A DNA stretch of 64,000 nucleotides from Porites lobata (taxonomy: Eukaryota > Cnidaria > Anthozoa > Scleractinia > Poritidae). The position numbers and the translations under genes are program-made. The notes under the pieces were generated by a model. The model was not told where the DNA came from and made no database searches. It was given only the letters and a program-made list of their open reading frames with translations. This document shows, one piece after another, positions 1 to 12,325 of this stretch. The number at the start of each line of letters is the position of its first letter. The first letter of the stretch is position 1. The stretch lies in contig CALNXK010000033.1 in the NCBI GenBank assembly GCA_942486035.1, forward strand, positions 1,886,001-1,950,000. The letters are read 5' to 3'.

Positions 1-168
1 AGTCCAGGTAACACGCGAGAATAGCCCAGGTAACACGCGAGAATAGCCCAGGTAACACGCGAGAATAGTCCAGGTAACACGCGAGAATAGTCCAGGTAAC
101 AAACGAGAATAGCCCAGGTAACACGCGAGAATAGTCCAGGTAACACGCGAGAATAGTGCAGGTAACTC
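1..168. repeat. 22-bp minisatellite
   Basis: About seven and a half head-to-tail copies of a 22-bp unit (AGTCCAGGTAACACGCGAGA plus AT) with few substitutions, for example GTCC against GCCC and one AAACGAG variant. The array runs off the left edge, so its full length is unknown. It lies upstream of the first visible POMGNT1-like exon and is probably intronic. Confidence 0.93.
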
Positions 169-505
169 TCAATATTTATAAGCGATCAACGTGGAATTCT
201 CTTGCTGAATAAGACAAGCATTTAGCTGTGGTCAAGAGGGATTTAAGGGAGAGAGAGGGAAACGCCCGGTCTAGTTCCTAAGATATGCGAATTTCAGCAA
301 AGCTTATTCTAGACCAATTAAACGCTTGCATGGGTTAATCGGAAGTTGGTTTCCAGAGAGGTTGGTAAACTTTATTCAGCATTGTCAAGAGAGAATTCAC
401 CATTACAATATTCTGCATTGTTCGCTTTGAGGCGGTCGCGCGTGGACTTGATGACGTTTAAACAATCGATTAAAATGTTCGGACGTCTCAGGAATTACAC
501 TTCCG

Positions 506-641
506 GGATCAATTAAGGTTTCTGGGCAATTGCCCACCTACCCCTCCCCTAGGCTAACATTAATACTTACTTCTCACTTTGAGCAAAATGATGGCTTAGG
601 GAAGGGGTAGGTGGGCAATTTCCCAGGCTCCTAATTGATCC
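506..641. mobile_element. Foldback MITE, GGATCAATTA termini (copy 1)
   Basis: Inverted arms of about 50 bases begin GGATCAATTAAGG and end CCTAATTGATCC. Both contain GGGCAATTGCCCACCTACCC or its complement. A related, more diverged copy lies at about 2172-2310, so two members of one family flank exons of the same gene. No coding capacity. Confidence 0.75.
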
Positions 642-760
642 GACTTCCGTTTAATTGCAACCTGCAAAAATAAATTTAGTGAAGTCTACATATCTCGGCC
701 AACGTCCTAAGATTCCCTCTCTGTCTTGGTATGAGACAAGCATTTATCGTTGGTCCACAG

Positions 761-3214
761 CACTACAAGAAATCTCTGACAGCCTCTTTTGCACGTTACC
801 CTGATGCTAACTACTTGGTGATACTTGAAGAAGACCTGGACATTTCTCCAGATATTCTCACCTACTTTCAACAACTTCTTCCTGTCTTAGAAAAAGACGA
901 AAGTCTCTACTGCATATCGGCTTGGAACGATCAGGTAAGATTAACAACAGTGTTTAGAAAATCCACACTCCGCTTAAGTTAGGATATGACCTCTACAACA
1001 TAGCAGCTACTAAATCTTATAAGGCAAAGAATTTTTCGGATCGACTGCTTAATAATTCTGCAGCTTGAGTTCGGAAATATTCGAAAGGAGTTCCGCTATC
1101 TTCGGACGACTTCGGATAAATCTCGGATAATGCCGACGTCATTAACGGACAATTAATTCGTAATTTGCGACTTTACCGCTCTCTTTCAATCAAAATAAGA
1201 GACACGTGTCAAGTCGTAGCTCAGCGTCAAATTACCTGAACACCTTGACCAAAACTGAGTAAGTCCTTGTGGACGGTTATATGATAATGGTGATTAATGC
1301 CTGGCTTAAATGTGTTTCTTGCCAGGGTTATGCTCACACAGCTAAGGATCCCGCAATGATGTACAGAGTAGAAACAATGCCTGGCCTTGGATGGTAAGAA
1401 ATTTAAACTTCTCTTGATGATGATCTCCTGTCCATTACACAGGAACGGCCAGAAATGTAAGCTTCTCTTTATGTGTTATTCTTTCCTCGCTATCGCACAG
1501 GAACGGTAACAAATTTAAGATTCTCCTGTGTGATGCTCTCCAAACCATTACACAGGAACCTTTGAAGACCGCAACCGATTGGCGTAATCTGTAAACGACA
1601 TACAGGGGACAGGGGCTTCCACGCGCAATATTAGGTGACGTCAAATATCGCGCGCGTATGTCTCGCATAATCATAAACTAACCAACTGCGCATGTTAACA
1701 ATGTTACATCTGAATAGTGTGCCGTCTCGCTGGCACATTACGGGCGTATGTGCCACTCAGTCAACTCAACTAACGGCCAACTACGCGTGTTCAAGGGTTC
1801 GTGTTAACCTTCTACTTTTTTCTTTAAATATCCAGGGTACTTAGCCGAAAACTTTATAAAGGAGAATTAGAACCCGTGTGGCCAGGGCCCGATGTATTCT
1901 GGGATTGGGACATGTGGATGAGGGACAACGAGATGCGGAAGAACCGTGAGTGCATTATCCCGGATGTTTCTCGCACCTACCATTTTGGGGCCACAGGCCT
2001 AAACATGAACCCTTTTATGCAACATCATTACTTCACTAAACACGCGCTAAATGATAAACGCAATGTCAAGCTGAACGTGGACATTATGTACAAGGACAGT
2101 TACGAAAAGGAACTGGGGAGACTCATAAGGTAAATAATTAAAAATAAAAAATAAAGACAGCTCGACTAAAGGGATCAATTGATTTGTTGGTATCTGGGTA
2201 ACTGACTACCAACCCCTCCCCTATGTCAATACCTCTTACTTCTCACTTTAGGGTAAATTAAGCCTTAGGGGAGGGGTAGGTGGTCAGTTAACCAGCCACC
2301 TCAAAACTAAGAACTATAATTAGAAATAAGGAGTCATCGTTTGTTGCCTACCGTGTCTTTGATGACGCAGAAACTAACTGAGTGCATTTGAAGTGTCTTA
2401 CTGATAAAACGAGTCACTACAATCAAGTTATTCATAGGAACAACATTCATTATCATTCTTCCCTCGTCGAACTAGTGTTACCTCTCGCCTTTTGAATCTT
2501 TTTTTTTTTTGAGGTCATGTGAAAAGCACCCGCTCCGAAACCGAACTGATAACCTAAGATTCGCCAACAGGTTTAACGAACTTTACGACGAAAACATAAA
2601 AACATAATAATTTAACATCAAAAGGTATTCGAAAAAAATGACGGGGAAGTCAAAGAATTTAAAAGGTTTATAGCGCAAGATCAGAAAGTTGCCCGAGGTT
2701 AAAAATAGTTGTATTACATTACTGTCAATTAACGTTCACTGGTTCTACCCAAATCAAACATTCTGCTATTTTAACAATTTCAAACAATGAATCGACACGT
2801 ATATGTAGGTGGATGTATATGTAGATGTATAAGACATTCGGCAGTTTTAATGATGGTTTTCTCAGGTTTCTCTAACTCGCTCCTTTTATTTTCAGAGAAG
2901 CTGAAGTCTTGGATCATTCAAAAAATCCATGCACAAACCGCAACGATTTCGTCCCCTCAACGAAGGACAAGACTTATATTTTTTACATCAGAATGGACCA
3001 CGCGTCCGACTGGATCACGTGGTTCAATATCGCTCGGTGTTTAAAGATCTGGGACTTAGACGCCCGCGGTTTTCACAAAAGTCTGTGGCGGTTATGGCTT
3101 AATGAGAGCCATGTTTTAATAGTCGGGTGTCCAGCCTCCCCTCACTGCGCTCATAAATCAAGTGACGTAATCCCTATTGATATTCAAAACAAAGTAACCA
3201 GGCCTCCTGACTGA
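761..3214 (+). CDS. POMGNT1-like: POMGNT1-like O-mannose beta-1,2-GlcNAc-transferase, 3' part (copy A)
   Basis: Four exons: 761-934, 1326-1393, 1836-2129 and 2896-3214 (stop). All have GT/AG borders and join in frame to 284 codons. They encode the C-terminal catalytic half of a GNT-I-type enzyme. In the human family this enzyme adds GlcNAc to O-mannose on alpha-dystroglycan in the Golgi. Visible motifs are the metal-binding acidic triad in VILEEDLD, then YCISAWNDQ, RVETMPGLGW, WDWDMWMR, ECIIPD-SRTYHFG and the C-terminal KIWDLDARGFHKS. Exon lengths 174, 68 and 294 match the other two copies exactly. Exons for the membrane anchor, ILEI-like domain and start of the catalytic domain are not in the window. 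They most likely lie off the left edge, although a 5'-truncated duplicate cannot be excluded. No in-frame lesion is visible. Confidence 0.9.
1380..1562. repeat. Intronic tandem repeat, about 58-bp period
   Basis: About three diverged units, each carrying ACACAGGAAC followed by a stretch like GTAAGCTTCTCTT. The first unit overlaps the donor site of the exon ending at 1393, so donor-like GTAAG words recur in the following intron. Confidence 0.6.
2172..2310. mobile_element. Foldback MITE, GGATCAATTG termini (copy 2)
   Basis: Diverged relative of the element at 506-641. It shares the GGGATCAATT start, the CCCCTCCCCTA core arm and the TACTTCTCACTTT loop. It lies in the last intron of POMGNT1-like copy A. 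Confidence 0.6.
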
Positions 3215-6200
3215 AAAACGTTACTATCAGGCCTGTGGCTGACGTGTCGAGTAGTTTCTAGGGTCTCTCGATCTCTTCATCCGAAACCACTTCTCAAGAA
3301 AATCGTGACTTTGTGAAAGAGAAGATGAAGAGAAGGGCCCTGAGTTGCCTCGTTCCCAGGGTTCCCTCCAAGGAGAAAGCCCTGGGAGCTAGGTTGTGAT
3401 CCTGGGGAGGATGTTTAAGTGAAAAATTGCACAATTTGATATCAATCATTATCTTATAATGAATTAAAGATGATTTCCTTACTTGCTGTCTATTTCTTTG
3501 CTGACCAGTCGCTCCGATGTAGCTTTTGTAAGTGTTTTTTGGAAATAATTTGGTTTCAGCAAGAGCCATCCTTTTTTCAGACGATACTGTGCTATTGATG
3601 CCATTTTAAAGTTATGATGGCTCTTGGTGTCAGCAGTTGATTTCATGCAAGTGTAAACGACGCAGGCTGAGGTGGAGATGAAGATACTAAAACTCAAGAC
3701 ACTTACGATACCAGGGGCACCCAACGGCAATTTTCGGGAAAATATCTGTTCGGAGGACGATTTGAGATCTAGAATTTTCGGAACATTTGTTGTAAAATTT
3801 CTTGCTTGTCTGCCTCTCCTAGGATTTTCGAACATCTACAAAATAGTATAATTACCCAGTTTAAACGGATATTTACCCTAAAAAAGGCCACCTAGAATTT
3901 TCGGGAGCCTTTTCCCGGCTGAAATTTTCGAAAAGGAAAGTTTTGATCCCTATAATTTTCGGATCACTAGACTTTCAGCTAGGAAATCCGAACTGATGAA
4001 AAGTTCTTAGGGGATAAAAATATGCCTATATCTACCCTTTAAATACTAAAATACGTTCAACAATGCTATGTTAAGTGGTTTTGAACTATATCCTCGTTGG
4101 GTGCCCCTGCGATACGTAAACGATACTCTCGCCACTACGTCAAAGTGCAGATCAAGTGTTCTTAAAATACTTAAAGACAAGATACTCGAGGGAAAACGTG
4201 ATTTTCTTTGAGCACCTCGGATAATTGATCCCAGTAATCAAGAGCCATAATATGGCTCTTACAGTAATCAAATTGCGGATAAGTTAAGCCTTTAAACCCT
4301 AAGATCAAAATCTGAATTCTCATTTGTTGCCCCTATTCTTTTCCTACAGAAGTAGTGGGGAGAAGTTGATAAAATATCACGCAAATCCATCTTGTGTGAT
4401 CACGTCCGTAACTCTCATGACCACTCTGTTTTACAAAGAATTGATATTACAAGGAGAAATTTGATGCTTATCACTCTTAGGGCTTAAATGTTTAAGCCTT
4501 TCTTCCTTTCTTTCGATGCTCTCTTTAGTAATGCTCTTCGGCTTTCCCAGCACACAAATTTGGAAAGCTATAGGAAGATGTTTGCTGTTTCTTTTCTTTG
4601 CAAAACAGAAGCTATCATTGCTGGTTCTCAGGCCTTCTCTACGTTTAAAATAACTAGGGTAAAACCGCTGACCAAACCTGCCAGATAACGTTTGATACCC
4701 TTAAAAATGTGACGTATGGTCACGTGACAGCACAACACCATTTTGGACGATATTTTTACAGGATTGGAACCGTGTTTGCTTTCACGTGATTCGACTGAAC
4801 GCAGTATTCAAAGAAAACCATGCTTAACCGACAACGCTACGAAAAGACTAGGTTGATTAGAAACAACGTTGGCCTTCTTCAATATACTGTATATTAGTGA
4901 GACACGAGACTTTTTGCTCGGCCGACTTACTTTTCTAAGGACAGGATGTCATAATATTTGGTTATAAAAGGAATAATCAGAAGAAATAGAAACGTCCGCC
5001 GGATGAAGATATAAATTTCGCTCACTTAAATTCCATGTTTTATCAGACTCCTGTTTCAGTAAGAGGTAAAATTTCGTGGCTGTAATTGGAATTTGTTTTC
5101 GAGTTTGGACGTATTATATTCCAAGTAAAACGCTAACGCACGTGCTTGAAACATTGGCAGCTTTTCTTCTGTAAAGATGTTCAAGGTGCACGCTTTTGAC
5201 AAAGTAATTTTATTATCTTTCTTTCTAAATAAAACAGGAAATCCATAAAAAGACATTTATATGGGACTCGTTAATTAAGATCCATTTTTGGTGTCAGGAA
5301 TTCGTGTTTTATTCAGGACCGGAAAACCAAAAAACGGATTTTAAAAGCTTTAATCACCCTTAAAATAATTTATTAGAAAACTTGCATGTGAGTAGGTTTG
5401 CGTTTTCCTGTCATTTTCGCTGAAATCGAACTTGAGGGTGTAAAGGGGTTTTCCCGCCTAAATAGACAAATGAAGATTGTTGTAGGTCATATGATATGAA
5501 ATGTCACATGTGTAGCCACCCTCCCCTCCCCTGTCCAGCTGTGAACCTGTTCAATTGGCCAACAACCCCGCATCCACCTGTACACCCACACCCACCTACC
5601 CACCTGTGCAGCTGCCCACCTGGACACTCTATTTATTTGTGAAAATAGCCACCTGGTTTCATTCTTTTGCGAGAAGCACAATCACATTGACAGTAAGTAA
5701 GACTTTCTTTGTTTACAATACAAGATAGTGCTGGCGTTGACTATACCAATTTTTGCATATGTTATTGTCTTTAAATGCTCTTGGGAATATGCCCTTCAAC
5801 TTGGGGCTTTTTTAAACAATTGAATATCCAAACTTGGGGGGGGTGCAAACAGAGTGTACTGTGGGGGTTCCAACAGAGAATTCTTGGAAGATCGTGGTGG
5901 CGTACGGCTGTGCACATGACAAAAACAGGGCATCAAGAGCAATGCAGAGTTCTGCCGTGTATCTTTTCAAATTCAGCAAAAGAGCGGAATTAAAGTTCGG
6001 ATCCGTCAGTAAAGAATCCTTTTAGCTTTAAAATATTGAAACAGTCTGTTGTTCGAATATTCTGTAGTTGATTATTTGGGATTTGTACGCGTAGCATCAG
6101 GATTTGCCTTAATTTCTATGAAGTATTATTATTTTCAATAAATATATATTAAACGTCGTTCTAACTCAGTTTTAATTATCCGTTGGTGTGACGATTCAAA

Positions 6201-7576
6201 TGAATTCTCTTCGGCAGCAATTTCACTTTAACTCACAAATAAAAAAGCCAAAATGGATTTATTTCATTTCATTGACAGTTAGAATTTTCATCGCTACGCC
6301 CGTGTCATTGTTCTAGGTACTCATATCGCCGTAGGCTATTCTCTGACTCACCAACCCTCTTTTCCTTTCCAAAAAGTCAGTTACTGAATCACTCAAATTC
6401 TTCAGGGAGGCTGTAATCTGAGTCTGGAATTTTCTCTACCCCTTACCAATAAGTAAACTGTTTTGAAATAAATAGCTGAGTTTCTCGGAAAGTTATAATC
6501 CCTTTAGTAAAATATACTTAACTCGGATTCTCGGAAAAACCTTTGTTATGAATATTCATAATGTTTTCTATTACACGCAAGATTGAACGTCTATCGCTTC
6601 ATTTTATGACATTCACTTTAGTTGGAAACAGAGAATTTTGGTTCCTTAACGATTTGAAACATACTTTGACCTTAAATTATGCGTACGTGCTTCTCAAAAA
6701 GTGTTTCAAGGCAAAAACGTCATTTCGTGGGTGTTCAGCTTGCTTCAAGGGATGTCAGAAGTGAGCATCACAAACGGTGATTTCACAATTTCCGTTAAAA
6801 ACCGAATACAGAGAAACATGCGCTTCCATCTTTTGAAAACTTCTTTTGTTAAGCAAGAGCAGCAAGTAAAATTCTTCCCAGTTTAAGAAATATAAGGAAA
6901 CAGCGAACGCAAGTAGAGAAATTATGAAATCTCAAGTTGATTACAGTATTTCATTGGCAAAACAAGTAGCACGTAATACTAATAGTGCTCTCTCGGCTGT
7001 AATTCATCATTAGTCTCTAAAAAAAAAAAAAGGTTAACTAATTCTAGATTTACAAAAATGAGGAAATAGAATAATTTCGAACGACCGTTCGAGACCAATG
7101 GAGAATAGATTCGTTTCCATCTTCCGGTCTACGTAGCAGAAAGCCCCGCGGCATGTAACGGTATATAAGCAAGTTCCGTGATCCACTACACGTCGCTGAA
7201 TAGAGCGTAATTAAAATGTCCGCCTTGTCTTTTTTTCTAACAGCTAACCCTCTAATAAATTTATGGGCCATCTTGCTTCTAATGATTGCTAAAACTTAAT
7301 TTTCTTGTCTATTTTTTCCAAGAAAATTTTCATCATTTTTAAGACCAACTTCCGGAATTCTAGGAAATGACAGCACAGCCGGGGTATGTGAAATATTTCC
7401 CGGAAACTCTCTAAAAAGATAAAAACACAGTCAAATGAGTTTCTGATCACAAAGGAGCAAGCAGTTTTAGAGAAACCACGCAGGTAGATTCAAGGAATTA
7501 GTGACAGGAGCAATGTCTCTCCAGAAAGACCAAACTTGACTCAAAGCGATTTCGCCACGGCTTTGAGTACAGACGT
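3215..7576. other. Intergenic, copy A to SOCS gene
   Basis: No convincing exon was seen. The stretch holds the hAT-style MITE at 3712-4109, a pyrimidine-rich run near 5516-5635 and a candidate ATTAAA polyadenylation signal for copy A near 3462. The short ORFs here have no recognisable domain. Confidence 0.6.
3712..4109. mobile_element. 398-bp MITE with CAGGGGCACCCAACG TIRs
   Basis: Starts CAGGGGCACCCAACG and ends CGTTGGGTGCCCCTG, a perfect 15-bp terminal inverted repeat. It is flanked on both sides by CGATAC (3706-3711 and 4110-4115). The interior repeats the word ATTTTCGG several times. Non-autonomous; the CAGGG termini resemble hAT elements. Confidence 0.85.
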
Positions 7577-8182
7577 TTGAGAGACAGTTTCGTAGTCAAA
7601 GATTCGATGAGCGCTGGAATTAAAACAGTTTCCCTGGATCCAGTGATTAAAAAATTGGAGGAGAGCGGATTTTACTGGGGAGCAATATCTGCAGTCAAAG
7701 CAAAATCTTTATTACGCGAGAAACCCGTCGGACAATTTCTGGTTCGCGACAGTTCGGACTCAAGGCATCTTTTCACTATAACACTAGTCACAGCCACCGG
7801 AATAACAAACGTCCGGATAAATTTCACTGAGGGCTTCTTTTCTTTGGACAGAAATGATACATTTATGGAACCGAGAAACGAAGAAGTCAAGAATTATTCT
7901 CCACCAAAATTTGACTGTGTTGTCAAGATGGTATTTTACTATATGTTGGTCTCAACAGGGATTTTACAGGCTAAGGAGAAAGTAACCAAAACTTTGGGCA
8001 ACAGAGGAACTCCGCTATTTATCCTATGGAGACCATTATATAAGGAAGTTTCTAGTTTGCAACATCTCTGTCGTAGGGCTTTAAATCGTCAAATTCTCGC
8101 CACTGGTGGAACTGATGTAAAACAAACGTCGATTCCTCACCCGGTGAAGTCATATTTATCACAATATCCCTACCCTATGTAA
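7577..8182 (+). CDS. SOCS-like: SOCS-family SH2/SOCS-box protein
   Basis: Single-exon ORF of 201 aa. The SH2 domain spans about residues 31-133, with GFYWG at its start and the phosphotyrosine-binding FLVRDS (Arg57). A C-terminal SOCS box (about 158-201) has the elongin-BC contact SLQHLCRRALN and ends VKSYLSQYPYPM. In the family, SH2 binds phosphorylated receptors or JAKs and the SOCS box recruits an elongin B/C-cullin 5 ubiquitin ligase, damping cytokine-type signalling. The length and short N-terminus fit the CISH/SOCS1-3 branch rather than SOCS4-7. Met1 at 7577 is used here; Met11 (7607) is equally possible. There is no intron in the coding region. AATAAA signals follow at 8585 and 8599. 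Confidence 0.92.
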   Translation: MRDSFVVKDSMSAGIKTVSLDPVIKKLEESGFYWGAISAVKAKSLLREKPVGQFLVRDSSDSRHLFTITLVTATGITNVRINFTEGFFSLDRNDTFMEPRNEEVKNYSPPKFDCVVKMVFYYMLVSTGILQAKEKVTKTLGNRGTPLFILWRPLYKEVSSLQHLCRRALNRQILATGGTDVKQTSIPHPVKSYLSQYPYPM

Positions 8183-8584
8183 ATGCATCATTGACCCATT
8201 ATTCGTTTTCGTTCGTGGATGAATTTAACTCTGGGAAATGTTGAGAGTATGTACATAAATACAACTCATTACAAAACTCGCCGTTACATCTTTATTTTTC
8301 AGTGAAATGAGTGTTCATACTATGTAAATACTATATCTAACAACTTTTACAAAAGAATGTAAACTAAATTATGTAAAAAGTCGAATTCTAAGCTCTTGTT
8401 TGAGTTCTTTGTGTTTCTACTGAAAAGTGAAAATTTCTTTTTGTTACTATCACTTTGAACTTCCGTGGTTGCAATTTCGGACAAATGACGTTGAATAATA
8501 GGGTTTCCAAGAAATTTGTTCTCTGGTTTCGTTCTGAACAACTAAACAAAAAGACAATTCGTTATAACTCGACAAGATATGTAA

Positions 8585-8604
8585 AATAAAACACGTACAA
8601 TAAA
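8585..8604 (+). promoter_or_regulatory. Candidate polyadenylation signals of the SOCS gene
   Basis: Two AATAAA hexamers (8585-8590 and 8599-8604) about 400 bases past the SOCS stop codon, on the coding strand. Not tested for use. Confidence 0.5.
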
Positions 8605-10265
8605 CAAGACATGCACTATTTGATTTGCTGTGAAGTTGCTATGGCGTTCCAATGTGTTTCCTGTACTCTTTCAGTCTTTGCACATTAACTGAATATCCCA
8701 GCGAAAGAAAATTTCGGAATATTCAGGGAAAGAAATTTTATCTTCCTAACTCGATATCTCCTTTCTCCTTTTCCCAAAATCCTAGTTGACCTATTACCCA
8801 AATCAACATTCCCTGAAAAACAAGAAGAAATCTCCAATTTTCGAGAACCTTTCCTTCAGAAAGCACGCATGGCCACCACAATACCCCACTGCATCATCAA
8901 AACCGAACATTAAAAGAATCTACTTCAGCTTTCCCTTTGATATCAACACCAATTCACAATTTTGAAGAAGTTTTATTGATTCAAATCTGTCTAAGTGATG
9001 AAGCCATCATTTAAAATGTTATTAATATTCCTGAAAAATTCTCGTCGCCATTCATTCCGTGTGCTAATTCATGCTCAAATTTAAAAAAAAATACCAAAAA
9101 TAAAACAAAAACTTTTGGAACTTTTTACTTGCGTATAAAAATGAAGAGTCCCGTCTACCACGAATTTGCGTATTTTAGCGGAACGTTCGTCCATTGCCAA
9201 AGAAATATATTCTTGACCTGCAGGTCTTCTTCGTAATGTCGATCAATACAGTGAAATCAAATGGTTATGTGACCTTTCTTTGGAGAGCTTAACGTGTCAA
9301 CCTTCAAATCAAGGCAGCCCTTGTACCCTCAGTGATTTGAGCCATGGATTCGGTTAGCCATTAGCGCTCCGATACTCAGTAAAGAAAAAAAATTCTCAAG
9401 CGAAAGTCTTGCGCAGTTTCATATACTTTACCCCTACTCTCCCACTCCACTGTGTTTTTGCCTCGTCATGAGGTATTTCCTAGAAACAAGCGGCGCGGGC
9501 TGACGTGTTTCTCGGAAACTCGATTAAAAAATAACTCCCCAGATGTCCTTGTTTGTTCCAATTGCCGCCCCGGGGGTTTAGTCTTGTCCACGCCTCTTTA
9601 GTTTGAGCGAAGCCAAAACATTGTACTAAATATTAAATCTGGAGCAATAAATGCTACTGCTATCTTCCACCTGGCATTTTCACTCATGTTTGCTGACGAG
9701 ACAGGGAAAGAGATGAGCTCACTTTTACGAGAAACCAGTGGATGCTACTTCGACGAAAAACCATAAGAAAAAAAGTTCTTTATTCCCGGAGTCAAATGTT
9801 GCGGAAGCATCTGTTTCGAAGGTTTCCACTTTCACGATTATAAACAAAATCCTTCAATGTGACCATCGAGATATACACTTCGCAGCATGCAGTTACAAGG
9901 TTGTGTTTATTTGCCCTATATTTTGACTAAGTGAAATTTAGGTTTCTTGAAAGCAATGTGAAAAATAAAGCCACACATGTGGACGGCTCCAAATAAGTCG
10001 GAGGCGCGAGTAAACTAATCAACCACAAAAACCGTGCCAGAAAGAAACCTGCGGTGACGTCTCATTTTTTTTCAGTTTTCAGTAATAAATATTTCACAAT
10101 ATATACTCAGTTCAAACTGTTTCCTTTTTTTATTAGATCCATAGATTAATAAAACATTTTCTATATTTATATTAGCAATTGCAGACTAATTGTGTAAAAA
10201 AACTTTATAAAACAAGTCGTAGTCTAGCAGGCGTGTTTCCAATGTTCGCTTCTGTTTTCGCTACC
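8605..10265. other. Intergenic, no gene seen
   Basis: AT-rich sequence without recognisable exons, inverted repeats or transposon coding sequence. Short ORFs in this stretch look random. Confidence 0.5.
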
Positions 10266-10600
10266 TGGGAGCTTAAGGAACGCCTCGACGGCGGCAGCAA
10301 CGGGTACACTAAAAAGGCAATAGGTTTAGATTGGCAAAACAACAACTCTGCACGTGAATCATGCTTTCTGTACATTTCTTGCCGTCACTGCGCGACTGCG
10401 AACGTTTTATGAAGCACGTGAGCACATGAAAACAATTTTCTTTGTCATTTTTCAGAACCAAGATACAGTCCTTCAGAATCAACTCCAGAAACATTTCACC
10501 AACATTTCCCAAATGAAATGAAATGGAATAAGAGCCATGAAGTTTGAAACAGCGCGACAAAAGCGACGTTTTCGCTGCCGTCGCGTTGCTTAAGCTCCCA
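10266..10600. mobile_element. 335-bp TIR element, TGGGAGCTTAAG ends
   Basis: Starts TGGGAGCTTAAGGAACG and ends CGTTGCTTAAGCTCCCA. The interior contains AACAACAACTCTGCACGTG followed by ATTTCTTGCCGTCACTG. This core is shared with the elements or fragments at 14405-14582, 25571-26376 and 63770-63945. Non-autonomous. Confidence 0.75.
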
Positions 10601-11238
10601 ACTGAGTACAAAAGCGACGGCCGTAAATAAGTCTACATTTCCAGCCTACAGTTTTTACACCTTTGTCCCTTTAAGTCCCAATAGTGACCAACAGCAATTT
10701 TCTCCTAACAATGTCCATACAATGTCAAGAGATAAGGTTGTGAGAATATAAAAAATGATCACGAAAGAGAAAATGCCTCGATGTTTTATTAAATTCTCTC
10801 AATTAATTCTTAAAGGAAATGTATGGAGATCAGTTTGGAGAATTTCTATGTGGATACTGGGGCTTAAAGGGGCTATGTCACCCAACACGCATGCGCGAGC
10901 CAATGAAAACAAACTTGAAAAAGACAGCCCAACTTTTTCAAGTTGTGTCGGAGATTTTGGAAGGCTGTTTTTATCTGTCTAAATCTCAGCCATCGTTCGA
11001 TAGTTAGCGAAGTTTTGTATTAAGAATCATTCTATGGTGATTACAGAACAATTTTTTGGCGTTATTTTAAAATTGTTTGCCTGTGGAATGTTTTTACGTG
11101 GATTTACTGTGTCCTCTTATCAGCGGCCGTTGTAATGGCAGAGTTAATGACGGCTACTCCACAATGAGTGATGGAATCTTTGATGGAATCTTCCCTATAG
11201 TTCACAGGACCTTTCTATTGAGTTATTTTAGAGGCTGC

Positions 11239-11318
11239 TAGCCTGTGAACAGGCTCTCTGTCTGGGGCTTTTCCCTCTCCCTAATTCCCCGCTCGACCAA
11301 AGGCCTGTTCACAGGCTA
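11239..11318. mobile_element. 80-bp MITE, TA termini, 9-bp duplication
   Basis: Starts TAGCCTGTGAACAGGC and ends GCCTGTTCACAGGCTA. It is flanked by an exact 9-bp direct repeat AGAGGCTGC (11230-11238 and 11319-11327). It sits inside the 1,478-bp TTAA-flanked element. Confidence 0.88.
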
Positions 11319-12179
11319 AGAGGCTGCTGGCTCTTGGATTTTTCTTGTGCTCAAAGTATGTGGACATATAATGAAGCGGCTATCGAGTTGGCGGCGGCCG
11401 TTTTTTGTAAACGATTACAAGAGCATCAGGCCATGAGTTTCGTGACGAAACTAAACTCCTGGCGAAGGAAACATTCTAAAATTCGGCTAGATTCCTTCTT
11501 GTATTTATCTCGATTCACGGCAAAGATAAACACGACCGTTTGCTCGTCCAGATTGTTCTCAACGGACTTAGAGAGGCACCTTAGTGCGAGTTAGATCCTG
11601 TAAATGCCATGTTTTTTAACTGTTTGTGTTGGAGCATAATTTTGGAAAATAGCAGAGTTTGCTTTCCCTTTTTATCAACGGACTGCTTATAGTGGAGTAG
11701 TATACCAATGATGCTGGGTTCTGTTTTTCTCGACGTCGCAGTGATTCGGCACGATCGAACAATTTTGCGCGATAATGTATGTTTCCCTAAGATCAAAACA
11801 AAGACTTGGTCTCTTGTTCTATCAGCATCTAAATTATAAAATCAATAGCGACAGACAAGTCTAATTGTTAATGATTTGAAACAGTCTTGGTCTTTATCTT
11901 CGGTCTAGCGTCTTTTGTAGCTCGTTTGTAAAATACAACTTCCATTTATTTTGTTGAATAAGACAATATGTTGTTGTTGAATTTTTGTTTGCGCTCTATT
12001 TTATGAATGGCATGCGTTTTTACTTCAAAACTACAAGTAAAATTGTCGTCGCAATTTTATTCTTGATCTAGCATAACCAGAGAAGAAACGTTCCATAAAT
12101 TCTATCGAAATATCCCTTATCTAAACCCATTTCGCTAAACCTCTCTAAATTCGGAACCTTGGACGTGACAGAGAACATG

Positions 12180-12325
12180 AAGAAAGTCACGCGTTAAAAA
12201 CAATAGAATTTTGACAGTTGAAAGTAATTTGCATAACCTCACAGCGCACATGGAGAAAGTCACGCGTTAAAAACAATAGAATTTTGACAGCTGAAAGTAA
12301 TTTGCATAACCTCAGAGCGCATGCT
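12180..12325. repeat. 73-bp tandem duplication
   Basis: Two adjacent near-identical units beginning AGAAAGTCACGCGTTAAAAA, differing at only a few positions. They lie near the right end of the TTAA-flanked element and are possibly subterminal transposase-binding repeats. Confidence 0.85.

Noticed and set aside
1..168. CRISPR-like array
   Set aside because: Units are directly adjacent with no spacers; it is a minisatellite in animal DNA.
5775..6025. Two overlapping ORFs of 63-72 aa between copy A and SOCS
   Set aside because: No domain, no clear splice structure and overlapping frames; AATAAA at about 6138 alone is not enough to call a gene.
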